Positions 46,901 to 56,399 of a stretch of DNA of 64,000 nt are shown piece after piece. This DNA comes from Microbulbifer variabilis ATCC 700307. Lineage in GTDB: Bacteria; Pseudomonadota; Gammaproteobacteria; Pseudomonadales; Cellvibrionaceae. The translations under genes and the position numbers were made by a program. The notes below the pieces were generated by a model. That model did no database searches. It saw only the letters and a list, made by a program, of their open reading frames with translations, and was not told the DNA's origin. The stretch spans positions 372,001-436,000 of the forward strand of contig NZ_AQYJ01000025.1 of the NCBI RefSeq assembly GCF_000380565.1, read 5' to 3'. The first letter of the stretch is position 1. Every line of letters starts with the position of its first letter.

Positions 46901-48856
46901 TAAACCCCGGGATGCCTGTGCATCAATCTTGGTGGGCAAACCGAACTCCAGGTGGAATTCGTGCATCCATACATCGGTCCCACCACAGGGACGAATGGTA
47001 TAGGGGAATTCACCAATTACCCTTAAGCCGAGGTTCTCCAACACAGGGATTACATCCGAAAGAGTGAGGCCGCTACCCCAGTTAAACACTTTAAAACGCA
47101 GGCTGCCCTGGGCCGCACCAACCGGCTGGTAAAAACTCATTGCCACCCGATTATTTTCACTGAGCCCTTGGATCGCAGCTACATCCTGTACGGCAATTCG
47201 CGGCTCAAAATCCTCGCGGTAGCCAGCGGGGAAGGCACGGCCAAAGATGCGGAAAAGACGATTGCCCTCTTCCTCACCGCTGCTGTCAATAAGTGATCTC
47301 TGAAATACATCTTCCCAGGAGCGGGTTATATCCACAATCTGCGCCTCCAACAGCGCCACATCTATATCTACAGGCTCATCGGGTGAAACACGGAAAACAA
47401 AGTGCACCCGGGCGAGAATCGACTCGGAAAAAAAGGTAGTGAAGTCTGAATCCTTGGCCTTGATCGCCTTGGCAATATGGGAGCAAATCAGTTCACGCAC
47501 ACTACTGCTGAACTGCTCCCGCGGTACATACACTGTTGCAGTGACAAATTTGCCGAATGGATCGCGACGCATAAACAAGCGGATATGCGCGCGTTCATTT
47601 AAGCTCAGCACCCCCATGACTACATCGAATAACTCCTGGGTACTGCCCTGGAACAATTCATCGCGGGGAAAAGTATCCAGAATCCTACGCAGTGCCTTAC
47701 CGTCGTGACCATGACCGGAAAGACCACTGGACTCAATCATAGAAGCCATCTTGCGGCGTATAATCGGTATTTTCGCCGGGCTTTCAGTGTAAACCGGAGA
47801 GGTATAGAGCCCCATAAAGGCAGACTCTCCAATCACCTCACCTTCAGCGTTATAGCGTTTGACCATCACATAGTCAGAATAAGCACTGCGATGCACTCGG
47901 GATTTAACTGAGGACTTGGCAAAAGTTAAGTAGTTGGGGCCTTGATAAAAGCGCTGCTTACCTTCGCTAAACGCTGTCTCAGGCATGGGGGCTGCAGCTT
48001 CTTCCAGCTTTTTGAAAATCCCCAGGCGGCGATCTTCCACCTCGCTGAGAATTTTCTTATCGCCTACCTGGCTAAACTCATATTCCCGATACCCAAGAAA
48101 CGTGAAGTTGCCATCTCGCATCCATTGCATGAAGGCACAAGCCTCCAGCAAATTAGTTTCATCTTCGGATAGCCCCGCACGCAACTGGCCCTCCATCGCA
48201 CTACAGGTCTCGAGCATTGGCGCGTAATCATCGACCACCAGCTCTACATCGCCAAGTATATCCTTTAATGCCGACGACAAACTGGAGGCAAACTCTGTTG
48301 AGGTATCGTGATTTACCTCAATATAAATCAGCGCCTCATTGAGCAACTTAGAGCCCTTGGCGGGTTTGTGCTCTTTTCCTGAAACGTGCTCATAAGAGAG
48401 ATCGAGAGATTCATCGCGGGGCGGAAGCAAGTGCTTCAATTTACCGCCGGCATTGCGCTCAAGATGCAAGACTGTGCTCTTGATCGAGTGAATAACCGTA
48501 TTTCTTTGGTTGACCTCCATACGTACCGAGTCAACCAGAAATGGCATATCTCGTACAAGGATGCCAATCACCGTATGTGAACACTCCCAGCCATCATCCT
48601 CCAGACGCGGATTGAAGATACGCACCTTAGGTAAATCATCTGAGCGCTGCTGAATAAAGTTCCACCAGGAATAGATGCAACCGTAAACATCCACCAAGCG
48701 CCGGCCTTCCAGGTCCTCCAGTGGATACTGGTGCAGGAACTGCTGCGCAAAAGCCACAACAGGCTCCGCTTCACTCGCCAGCTTGTCACGAATCAGCTCA
48801 CAAATTTGTGCCACCAATTCCTCACGGCTATCGGTAATCACCGTCGCCATATTCAC
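43934..48856 (-). CDS. gdhB: NAD-specific glutamate dehydrogenase, 180-kDa class
   Basis: A 1640-residue enzyme of the large (GDH180/L-GDH) class, converting glutamate to 2-oxoglutarate and ammonium with NAD+. The N-terminal third holds ACT-like regulatory domains; the dehydrogenase core lies in the second half, with [46 protein letters not shown] (catalytic lysines near residue 850-870), [15 protein letters not shown] and [16 protein letters not shown]. The long C-terminal domain is also present. In Pseudomonas GdhB is activated by arginine. The start is GTG with GGGAGG six bases upstream; an ATG two codons later is an alternative. It is monocistronic and divergent from moxR. Confidence 0.96.
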   Translation of the reverse strand: [1640 protein letters not shown]

Positions 48857-49166
48857 GGGGAACCTCCCAATCTCATTTTTGTCACATCGAATCCAAAGAC
48901 TGTAGATCCGAAAAGATAGTCATCTCATCCCCTGTGTGCTGCAGGAGAGAGTCCTAAAAATTAAACTTTCACTTAGCCTTCGGGAAGGCACCAGAGCCTC
49001 CTCGAATTATGTCGCTTAACAAGTGTGTGCGTGCTCAGTGGTTGCCTCTTCATCTGATGCCGCTAAAATCGACGTGCCCCACCTTCTTGGCGGCGACTAT
49101 ATATAAAAGATGGTAGATAGCCACCCAAATCGACAGGGTAGGCGCAATCGCAAAAGAAGAGACGCT
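48857..49166. other. Divergent gdhB/moxR region
   Basis: 310 bases between divergent genes. A TATATA run at about 49098-49105 could be a -10 for the moxR operon; no matched -35 box or operator is obvious. An AT-rich gdhB leader with CGGGAAGG is the only other feature. Confidence 0.45.
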
Positions 49167-50138
49167 ATGGAAGCAAACCGGAATTTCAGAGATCGCATTA
49201 TCGCATTGGGCAACTGGCTGGAAGAGCAGATTATCGGTCAGGAGACACTGGTTAATCGCATATTGATTGCCTTGCTTGCGGATGGCCACCTGCTGGTTGA
49301 GGGCGCCCCAGGCCTCGCCAAAACCAAGGCGATTAAAACATTGGGTGAAGCTATTGAGGGAGACTTCCATCGCGTTCAATTTACGCCAGATCTGCTACCG
49401 GCAGATATTACCGGCACCGACATCTACAGGCCGGAAACCGGAGAGTTCCATTTTCAACCCGGACCGGTATTTCACAACCTGATCCTGGCCGATGAGATAA
49501 ATCGCGCGCCGGCCAAAGTACAGTCGGCACTGCTGGAGGCCATGGCCGAGCGACAGATCAGTGTAGGCCGAAAAACCTATCCGCTACCGCAATTATTTTT
49601 GGTGATGGCCACCCAAAACCCTATTGAGCAGGAGGGGACTTATCCTCTACCTGAAGCCCAATTGGACAGATTCCTGATGCAGGTGAATCTTGCCTACCCC
49701 AACGCAGAGGCGGAAGCAAAAATCCTGCGGCTGGCCAGATCCGAGGCTACTCTTGGCGAAAATCGCCCCTCAGATATTATTAACCAGGAGACAATTTTCC
49801 AGGCCCGCAACCAGATTCTGGAAATGCAGATGGTTGAAGCTGTGGAGACCTATACTGTCCAACTTGTCATTGCTACGCGCGAACCGGCGAAGTATGACAG
49901 CGAGCTGGCTTCATGGCTAGATTTTGGTGCCAGTCCGCGAGCAACAATTGCTCTCGACCGCTGTGCACGCGCACGAGCATGGCTCGCAGGCCGAGATTAT
50001 GTTACACCCGATGATGTTATGGACGTGGCACCAGATATTCTTCGTCACCGCTTGCTGCTTAGCTTTGAGGCCGAGGCCGCTGGTATCACGACCGACCATG
50101 TCATCCAACGCCTTCTGCAGCAGGTACCGGCAATCTAA
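49167..50138 (+). CDS. MoxR-type AAA+ ATPase
   Basis: A 323-residue AAA+ ATPase, first gene of the Bat operon. Walker A is LLVEGAPGLAKTKAIK (about residue 50), Walker B is LILADEINRAPAKVQSALLEAMAE, sensor VMATQNPIEQEGTYPLPEAQLDRF and arginine-finger region are normal. MoxR proteins work with von Willebrand A proteins as chaperones or metal-insertion factors. I take the ATG at 49167, with AAGAAGAG upstream, which matches the usual length; an upstream ATG at 49110 would add 19 residues. The stop codon overlaps the next start (TAATG). Confidence 0.92.
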   Translation: MEANRNFRDRIIALGNWLEEQIIGQETLVNRILIALLADGHLLVEGAPGLAKTKAIKTLGEAIEGDFHRVQFTPDLLPADITGTDIYRPETGEFHFQPGPVFHNLILADEINRAPAKVQSALLEAMAERQISVGRKTYPLPQLFLVMATQNPIEQEGTYPLPEAQLDRFLMQVNLAYPNAEAEAKILRLARSEATLGENRPSDIINQETIFQARNQILEMQMVEAVETYTVQLVIATREPAKYDSELASWLDFGASPRATIALDRCARARAWLAGRDYVTPDDVMDVAPDILRHRLLLSFEAEAAGITTDHVIQRLLQQVPAI

Positions 50139-51109
50139 TGCACGCGGCAACCTCCCCAACGGAATTCGACTTACGCGGGGCTTACCCAGAGGTGGGCTCA
50201 CTTGTACAAATGCGATATGTTGCACGCCAGCTGCAATTATTCAAGCCGCGCCTTGTACGTAGCGACCAAGCAGGCAACCTGCTGACTCGCTACCGCGGAC
50301 GCGGGATGAATTTTGAAGAGGTGCGAGACTATCAGGCTGGCGATGATGTCCGCTCTATCGACTGGCGTGTAACAGCCCGCACAGGAAAAACCCACACCAA
50401 GCTTTATCAGGAGGAGAGAGAAAGGCCCGTTATAATCCTTTTGGATCTGCGTTCGCCAATGTTTTTTGGCAGCCATCGAGCCTTCAAGTCTGTCGCTGCA
50501 AGTGGAATTGCCGCAGCACTAGGCTGGGCTGGGCTCCAGCACAGCGACCGCATTGGCGCCCTACTTTTTTCCGACCGCGAAATAGATACAGTCAGACCGC
50601 GACGCAGTCACCACGCAGTGCTGTCAATGATACATAGAACCGTGGCCAGAGCTGCAGAATTGTGCAGTCCTGTAGCGGAAAGCGGCAGCCAAACCATGAA
50701 AAACCTTCTGGAAGAGGCTCGGCGTATCGCCCGCCCCGGTAGCGCTTTATTTCTGATTAGTGACTGCCATGATCTGGATGCCCACTGCTCTCAATCCCTA
50801 TACCTACTATCGCGACATGCGGATTTACAAGTGATTCGGATTACCGATCCACTAGAGCTACATTTACCGACTCAATCACTCACGATATCCGATGGTCGCC
50901 AACGCACATTTCTGAATGCAGGCAACAAGCCCCTGCGCGATCATTTCGCAGAAAAGCAGGCGCAAATACGGACCGACGTCGAACAGCTTTGCCGCCGACA
51001 CCGATTGCCATTGCTGGATTTTGATAACACCAAGCCCCTAGTGCCTGAGTTGATATCATTCTACGGCTCACGCCAACAAAATGGTTGGCATAAGAATAAA
51101 AGGCAGTAG
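50138..51109 (+). CDS. DUF58-domain protein
   Basis: A 323-residue cytoplasmic protein. The DUF58 core is plain: GRGMNFEEVRDYQAGDDVRSIDWRVTARTGKTHTKLYQEERERPVIILLD, followed by a von Willebrand-like fold with a degenerate MIDAS. Its start overlaps the moxR stop by one base, so translation is coupled. MoxR-DUF58-VWA sets are found widely; the DUF58 protein is thought to be a partner or substrate of the MoxR ATPase, though its biochemical role is unsettled. Confidence 0.9.
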   Translation: MHAATSPTEFDLRGAYPEVGSLVQMRYVARQLQLFKPRLVRSDQAGNLLTRYRGRGMNFEEVRDYQAGDDVRSIDWRVTARTGKTHTKLYQEERERPVIILLDLRSPMFFGSHRAFKSVAASGIAAALGWAGLQHSDRIGALLFSDREIDTVRPRRSHHAVLSMIHRTVARAAELCSPVAESGSQTMKNLLEEARRIARPGSALFLISDCHDLDAHCSQSLYLLSRHADLQVIRITDPLELHLPTQSLTISDGRQRTFLNAGNKPLRDHFAEKQAQIRTDVEQLCRRHRLPLLDFDNTKPLVPELISFYGSRQQNGWHKNKRQ

Positions 51110-51194
51110 CTGTGAAGGATAAGGATGCAAATGTGTTTTTGGTGCTAGAACTCTATTTCGCAGGTGAGATGGCAAAGCCTTCGATGGGGGAAGC

Positions 51195-51746
51195 ATGTTG
51201 AGAAAACAGCAACAAATGCAAAGTCCTTCACCGGAAGCCCAGGAGCTATTGGCGCAACTTTACGATATTCAGGAACCGACCCCCATCAGCTGGTGGCCAC
51301 CGGCTCCCGGTTGGTGGATTCTCGCCGCAATACTCTTGTTAAGCGTTTTGGGAATCACCCTGTTAGTCAGTTACCAACGTAAAAAAGCGGCGCGCAATCG
51401 TTACCGTATTGAGGCTATTAAACTGCTGGAAGCTGTAGATAATACTCAGGCAACAGCTACCGCAGAAATTAATGAGATCCTCAAGCGTGTTGCCGTAACT
51501 ACCTTTGGTAGATCTCATTGTGGAAACCTCACCGGTGATCAATGGCTGAGCTTCCTGGAGAAATCTGCAGCCCATAAGTGCCCTCCAGATGCACGCCAAG
51601 CTCTACTGGAGCAACTCTACCGTGGAGTTTCTGACCCTCGAAATAACCAGGCACTACGCGAATATGCAATCACCTGGGTGAAAATACACGGTCTGCAGTC
51701 CCACCAGCCCTCTGCATTAGTACACAAGGAGGCTGCCGGTGTTTGA
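51195..51746 (+). CDS. DUF4381-family membrane protein
   Basis: A 183-residue protein with one membrane helix near the N-terminus (WWILAAILLLSVLGITLLVSY, residues 37-57) and a helical cytoplasmic part. The P-T-P-I-S-W-W-P-P-A-P-G-W-W stretch before the helix is the DUF4381 mark. GGGGGAAG is upstream of the ATG. Its stop lies eight bases inside the next gene. DUF4381 proteins sit in MoxR-Bat operons; nothing more is known to me. Confidence 0.85.
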   Translation: MLRKQQQMQSPSPEAQELLAQLYDIQEPTPISWWPPAPGWWILAAILLLSVLGITLLVSYQRKKAARNRYRIEAIKLLEAVDNTQATATAEINEILKRVAVTTFGRSHCGNLTGDQWLSFLEKSAAHKCPPDARQALLEQLYRGVSDPRNNQALREYAITWVKIHGLQSHQPSALVHKEAAGV

Positions 51747-52779
51747 ATTCGCTTGGCCGTGGGTTTTCATTCTCATACCTTTGCCATTACTTGCCCGCTG
51801 GCTACTCCCCAGAGCCAAGCCTATCAGCAGCGCTTTAAAGGTTCCTTTTTACGCTGACCTATCCCAGCGCAGTGGCGGCGAGCAGCGCAACTACTTCGGC
51901 TTACTATTACTCATTGTGATTTGGCTGCTACTAATAAGTGCCGCCGCTCGACCCCGGTGGTACGGCGAGCCAATCACCCAGACCAGTAGCGCCCGTGATC
52001 TTTTAGTCGCAGTAGACATCTCCGGCAGCATGGAAACCCCGGATATGATGCTGGGCGGCCGGCCAGCGATGCGCATAAACGCCGTCAAACAGGTAGTTGG
52101 AGATTTTGTAGAACGCCGCCAGGGAGACCGGTTGGGACTAGTGTTGTTTGGTACCCGCGCTTACCTCCAGGCACCTCTCACTTACGACCGGGAAACCGTG
52201 GGCACATTATTGCGCGAAGCCCAGATTGGTTTTGCAGGCCAGGGCACTGCTATCGGGGATGCAATAGGTTTATCTGTAAAAAGGCTTACACAGCGCCCCG
52301 CGGATCAAAGAGTCCTCATACTCCTAACCGATGGTGCCAATACCGCAGGAGAGGTATCGCCACTAAAAGCGGCAGAGCTGGCACAACAGGCCGGGATTAC
52401 TGTCTATACCATTGGCGTTGGAGCGGAGGAGATGGTGCAGCCCGGGTTGCTCGGCAGTCGTTTTGGCAGTCGCCGTATTAACCCCTCCCGAGACTTGGAT
52501 AGCAAAACCCTTCAAGCTATTGCAGATGAAACCGGAGGGCGCTATTTCCGAGCGCACAACCCTCAGGAGCTTGCCAAAATCTACGCTGAGCTGGACGAAT
52601 TGGAGCCAGTTGAACAGGAAGCGGAAAGTTATCGACCGCTAAAATCGCTGTTTATTTGGCCTCTAGGAATAGCTCTACTGCTTGCAGGAACCTGGGCCAT
52701 CCTCCCTTTAGCAACCAATATGAGAGAGCTGCAAAGCAGCACCAAACAGAGACTTAATACCGGAGGCAAGGCCCTGTGA
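51739..52779 (+). CDS. VWA-domain membrane protein, BatA-like
   Basis: A 346-residue protein with two N-terminal membrane helices (about 6-22 and 54-74), a periplasmic or cytoplasmic von Willebrand A domain and a C-terminal helix (about 306-325). The metal-ion-dependent adhesion site has the full DxSxS: LLVAVDISGSMETPDM, with LTDGANTAGEVS as the third loop. The start is a GTG with AGGAGG six bases upstream, overlapping the previous gene by eight bases. BatA proteins, named from the Bacteroides aerotolerance operon, are thought to work with MoxR to protect or mature envelope proteins. Confidence 0.9.
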   Translation: MFEFAWPWVFILIPLPLLARWLLPRAKPISSALKVPFYADLSQRSGGEQRNYFGLLLLIVIWLLLISAAARPRWYGEPITQTSSARDLLVAVDISGSMETPDMMLGGRPAMRINAVKQVVGDFVERRQGDRLGLVLFGTRAYLQAPLTYDRETVGTLLREAQIGFAGQGTAIGDAIGLSVKRLTQRPADQRVLILLTDGANTAGEVSPLKAAELAQQAGITVYTIGVGAEEMVQPGLLGSRFGSRRINPSRDLDSKTLQAIADETGGRYFRAHNPQELAKIYAELDELEPVEQEAESYRPLKSLFIWPLGIALLLAGTWAILPLATNMRELQSSTKQRLNTGGKAL

Positions 52780-54647
52780 GTATTCCAGACCTTCTCCAGA
52801 CCTTTCATTTCCTACGCCCCTACTGGCTGTGGTTACTAATTCCTGCCGCTCTGATTTGTTGGGGACTGGGAAGGACCATTCTCAACAGCGCACAGTTACA
52901 AAAGATTATCGATGCCGATTTGCTACCGCATCTCTTAATGCGTGGCGGCACCAGGCGTCCGTGGCTGTTTGCCCTGATATTTGCCATATTGGCGGCAATG
53001 ATCATCTCCTTGGCCGGGCCAACCTGGCGAAAATTACCAACGCCGGTATACAGCAGTCAGGATGCCCTAGTCATACTCCTGGACCTGTCTCCATCCATGA
53101 TGGCGACAGATCTCTCCCCTAACCGCCTAACCAGGGCACGCTTGAAAATCCTGGATATCCTACGCGAGCGCCAGGATGGGCTGACAGCCCTGGTCGCCTA
53201 TGCCGGCGAGGCCCATGTAGTAACACCGCTCACCGAAGATACTGCTACGATTGCCAACCTGGTGCCTGCCCTATCCCCAGCAATCATGCCTGTGCCTGGC
53301 AGTAATATAGAAATGGCAGTCACCACAGGCATTCAGTTATTAAAAGATGGCGCTACCGGGCGCGGTCAGCTCCTGGCTGTCACTGACGGCATTGACCCTA
53401 TCGCAGCGGATGCTGTGGCAAAGTCTCTTTCGGAGGCCAACGTTGAGCTAAATATTCTCGCGGTCGGTAGCGGCGAAGGCAGCCCCATTCCCCGGGGAAA
53501 TAGCGGCGGCTTTGTCACCGATAGTAAAGGGGCGATCGTCATTTCCAATTTCGACCCCCGTGAACTCCGCCAGCTCGCTCAAGATAGCGGGGGCCGCTAT
53601 GCAAAAATCACCGTGAACGACTCTGATATCGAGCACCTTCTTCCCCACTCTGAGAGCCCCCAAAAAGCTGAACTGACCGAAAGGGAATTCGACCAGTGGC
53701 GGGATGAGGGCCCTCTGCTCATTCTGCTCATACTGCCATTTGCCGCGCTTTTATTTCGTAAGGGGGCCCTAGCCTGTGCTCTACCCTTTGCATTGCTAGT
53801 AGGCTTTCCCAGCGACAGCTATGCGCTGGAATGGAAGGATTTGTGGCAGCGGAAGGACCAGCAGGGCCAGAAACTGCTTAATGAGGGGGAGCCCGGCCAA
53901 GCGGCAGAAACTTTCCGCAACCCACAATGGCGCGGCGCCGCCAATTACCGGGCCGGAGACTACGCAGCCGCCCAAAAAGACTTCTCCTTAAATAGCGATC
54001 CTCAAGCGCTCTACAACCTCGGCAATAGTCTCGTCCAGCAGGGCAATTACCAGCAGGCAATCGAAGCTTACGATAAGGCCCTGGAACAGGCTCCTCAATT
54101 TGCCGACGCAGAGCATAATCGGGAGATCGCGAAAAAGCTGCAGGAGCTGCACGAACGCCAGCAACAACAAGCTCAGCAGCAATCCGGGGAACAACAAAAA
54201 CAGGAACAACAAGAGCAAGAACAACAGTCCGGAAATCAACAACAGCAAAGTCAACAGGACCAGCAGCAGGAAGACCAGCAACAACCGTCAACTAGTGAAT
54301 CCCAAGCCTCGCAGCAGGAATCCGAGGGACAGGAGCAAGAACAATCGGCACAGCAACAACAGACTGCAAGCGAGCAGCAGGAAAACCAGGAACAGGAACA
54401 ACAGAAAGCTCAGCAGGATGAAAAGGAACAAGAAGAGGGGCGGGAACAAGAGCAACCCGCTAATGCGAAGGAAAACACCCTGGACCCAGAAACCCAGCAA
54501 GCGCTGGATCAGTGGCTGCGGCAAATCCCTGACGATCCCGCTGGTTTGATGCGTGAGAAATTCAAGTATGAAAGCCTGCAAAGACGCCGGGCCTATCGCA
54601 GTGGGGAGTGGGAGCCCCCAGAAAATGGCGCTACGCAGAGGTGGTAA
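52776..54647 (+). CDS. VWA/TPR membrane protein with Gln/Glu-rich tract, BatB/BatC-like
   Basis: A 623-residue fusion of BatB and BatC. After two N-terminal helices comes a von Willebrand A domain with DxSxS (VILLDLSPSMMATDLS), then a helix near 325-345 and TPR repeats (residues about 390-455, for example ALYNLGNSLVQQGNYQQAIEAYDKALEQAPQFADAEHN). Residues about 458-568 are an extreme Gln/Glu/Ser-rich low-complexity tract, and the last part is again structured (DPETQQALDQWLRQIPDDPAGLMREKFKYES). The start is a GTG overlapping the previous stop by four bases (GTGA). Other operons often have BatB and BatC as two genes. Confidence 0.9.
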   Translation: MSIPDLLQTFHFLRPYWLWLLIPAALICWGLGRTILNSAQLQKIIDADLLPHLLMRGGTRRPWLFALIFAILAAMIISLAGPTWRKLPTPVYSSQDALVILLDLSPSMMATDLSPNRLTRARLKILDILRERQDGLTALVAYAGEAHVVTPLTEDTATIANLVPALSPAIMPVPGSNIEMAVTTGIQLLKDGATGRGQLLAVTDGIDPIAADAVAKSLSEANVELNILAVGSGEGSPIPRGNSGGFVTDSKGAIVISNFDPRELRQLAQDSGGRYAKITVNDSDIEHLLPHSESPQKAELTEREFDQWRDEGPLLILLILPFAALLFRKGALACALPFALLVGFPSDSYALEWKDLWQRKDQQGQKLLNEGEPGQAAETFRNPQWRGAANYRAGDYAAAQKDFSLNSDPQALYNLGNSLVQQGNYQQAIEAYDKALEQAPQFADAEHNREIAKKLQELHERQQQQAQQQSGEQQKQEQQEQEQQSGNQQQQSQQDQQQEDQQQPSTSESQASQQESEGQEQEQSAQQQQTASEQQENQEQEQQKAQQDEKEQEEGREQEQPANAKENTLDPETQQALDQWLRQIPDDPAGLMREKFKYESLQRRRAYRSGEWEPPENGATQRW

Positions 54648-54695
54648 AAGTTCACCACTTATGGATTTCTGAGTGCCCTAATTTCGGAAAAGTTA

Positions 54696-56399
54696 ATGGT
54701 ACACGTAAACGAAAAGCAAATGATAAACAGCGTATTCAGCCAACTTGGCCTCTATCACTTGTTCTTTTTTTTGCTGTTACTTGGTAGCAGCAACCTTAGT
54801 TTCGCCAGTGACCTAACAGCCACTGTCGACAGGAATAAAATAGGCATCGATGAAACTGTCAACTTACGTGTGCGCTACTCCGGCGATGAAAACGGCGGGC
54901 AGCCTGACCTTGAGCAACTTGAGCAGGATTTCGATATCCTCTCCAGACAGCAATCCAATCAATACCGGGTAATAAATGGCCGCGCAGAAAGCTTTGTAGA
55001 GTGGACGCTTACACTCGCGCCCAAGCGTGAAGGAAAACTGTTCGTACCATCTTTCCACTACAAAGGCCAAGTATCAGATGCGATTCCAGTCACGGTTAGT
55101 GAAGCAGGCAATACTCCTGATGGCACCAACCGCAAGGCATTTTTGGAAATTGAGCTGGATAAAGATAAAGCCTATGTACAAGAACAGATACTGGTCAAAG
55201 TACGCCTGTACACCACTATTGGCTTACACGATATAGCCACAGAGCCTCTCCAGGTTGCCGGTGCTCACGTAGAAAAAGTTGATGAACAGCGCTATGAGCG
55301 CAAGCTGGATGGTATTAGCCATGCGGTATACGAGCTTACTTATGCGGTCTTCCCAGATAGCTCCGGTCAACTCTCCATCCCTGCCCTGACTTATGTAGCC
55401 ATTGCTGGGCGCAGAGATCCCTTCTCTCTGTTTAATCGAAATAGCCAACGCCTACGCCTGCGCTCACAAGCGAAAACAATAGAAGTGCTTCCGAAGCCGG
55501 ATAGTTATAGTGGAATTGACTGGCTACCAGCTGCGAGCCTGGGGATCGTGCAGAGTTGGAGTCAGGACCCAGATACATTTACTGTCGGCGAGCCTATCAC
55601 TCGCATCCTCACTATTCGCGCTGAAGGCCTGAGAGCCGCCCAACTCCCACCATTGCCCAAGCTTGACGTAGAAGGGCTTAAGACTTATCCAGACCAACCC
55701 CAACAAGAGGACCAGATTGGCCCAAATGGAGTAACCGGCAGCCGTATAGAAACCACTGCAATCGTTGCCACCCAGCCTGGTGACTACCAACTCCCCGCTA
55801 TTACTGTTACCTGGTGGGACACCAAGAGTAAAAAACAGCGGGCCACTCAGTTACCAGCTTTTCGTTTTAATGTCAGTGGTACAGCAGCAACCTCACCGCA
55901 AAATCAAGAACCTGGTCAATTACCCTCCCCGGCCTCTAGCACTACAAGCCTAGAAATCCAGGACTACTTTTGGCGCAACTTGGCTATAGCGGCAATCGCA
56001 TCACACTTACTGTGGGTTATCTATTTTTACCGAACTCGCTGGAACAGCTACAGGCCAAACAGCCACCAAACTCCGAGGAATACGGCGGCACAGCGAGAAT
56101 CAGCTCTAAGGAGGGCTGTGGATAGTGGAACACCGTCATACATCCAAAAAGCTCTTTTAGATTGGATTCATGTACGCTGGCCCCAGCTAAGAGGAAGCAA
56201 CCTCACAGAAAGTACCCAACAATTAGCTTTTGAAGAGCTTGAAGAGCTTCATGGACTCTTAAGCGCAGCTATATATCAAGAACAGCCACGGCCGTTGAAT
56301 CAACAGAAAGTCAAAGTTTTGGTGGAACGGTTGCTGGAAAAGCAATTGCCTTTTTCGGAAAGCACAGAAGAAGAATCTTTACCGAAATTATTTACCTAA
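54696..56399 (+). CDS. BatD-family protein
   Basis: A 567-residue exported membrane protein. The N-terminus is a signal or anchor (LYHLFFFLLLLGSSNLSFA) and the C-terminal third has one membrane helix (WRNLAIAAIASHLLWVIYFY), leaving a cytoplasmic tail. The large middle part is beta-rich with Ig-like repeats typical of BatD (TATVDRNKIGIDETVNLRVRYSG, then LELDKDKAYVQEQILVKVRLYT). The first ATG has GGAAAAG upstream; an ATG eight codons later is an alternative. It ends the Bat operon, and a hairpin follows 37 bases later. Confidence 0.88.
   Translation: MVHVNEKQMINSVFSQLGLYHLFFFLLLLGSSNLSFASDLTATVDRNKIGIDETVNLRVRYSGDENGGQPDLEQLEQDFDILSRQQSNQYRVINGRAESFVEWTLTLAPKREGKLFVPSFHYKGQVSDAIPVTVSEAGNTPDGTNRKAFLEIELDKDKAYVQEQILVKVRLYTTIGLHDIATEPLQVAGAHVEKVDEQRYERKLDGISHAVYELTYAVFPDSSGQLSIPALTYVAIAGRRDPFSLFNRNSQRLRLRSQAKTIEVLPKPDSYSGIDWLPAASLGIVQSWSQDPDTFTVGEPITRILTIRAEGLRAAQLPPLPKLDVEGLKTYPDQPQQEDQIGPNGVTGSRIETTAIVATQPGDYQLPAITVTWWDTKSKKQRATQLPAFRFNVSGTAATSPQNQEPGQLPSPASSTTSLEIQDYFWRNLAIAAIASHLLWVIYFYRTRWNSYRPNSHQTPRNTAAQRESALRRAVDSGTPSYIQKALLDWIHVRWPQLRGSNLTESTQQLAFEELEELHGLLSAAIYQEQPRPLNQQKVKVLVERLLEKQLPFSESTEEESLPKLFT

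Noticed and set aside
53878..54291. Minus-strand frames rich in Leu opposite the Gln/Glu tract
   Set aside because: They are the reverse reading of CAG/GAA repeats and carry no start site of their own.
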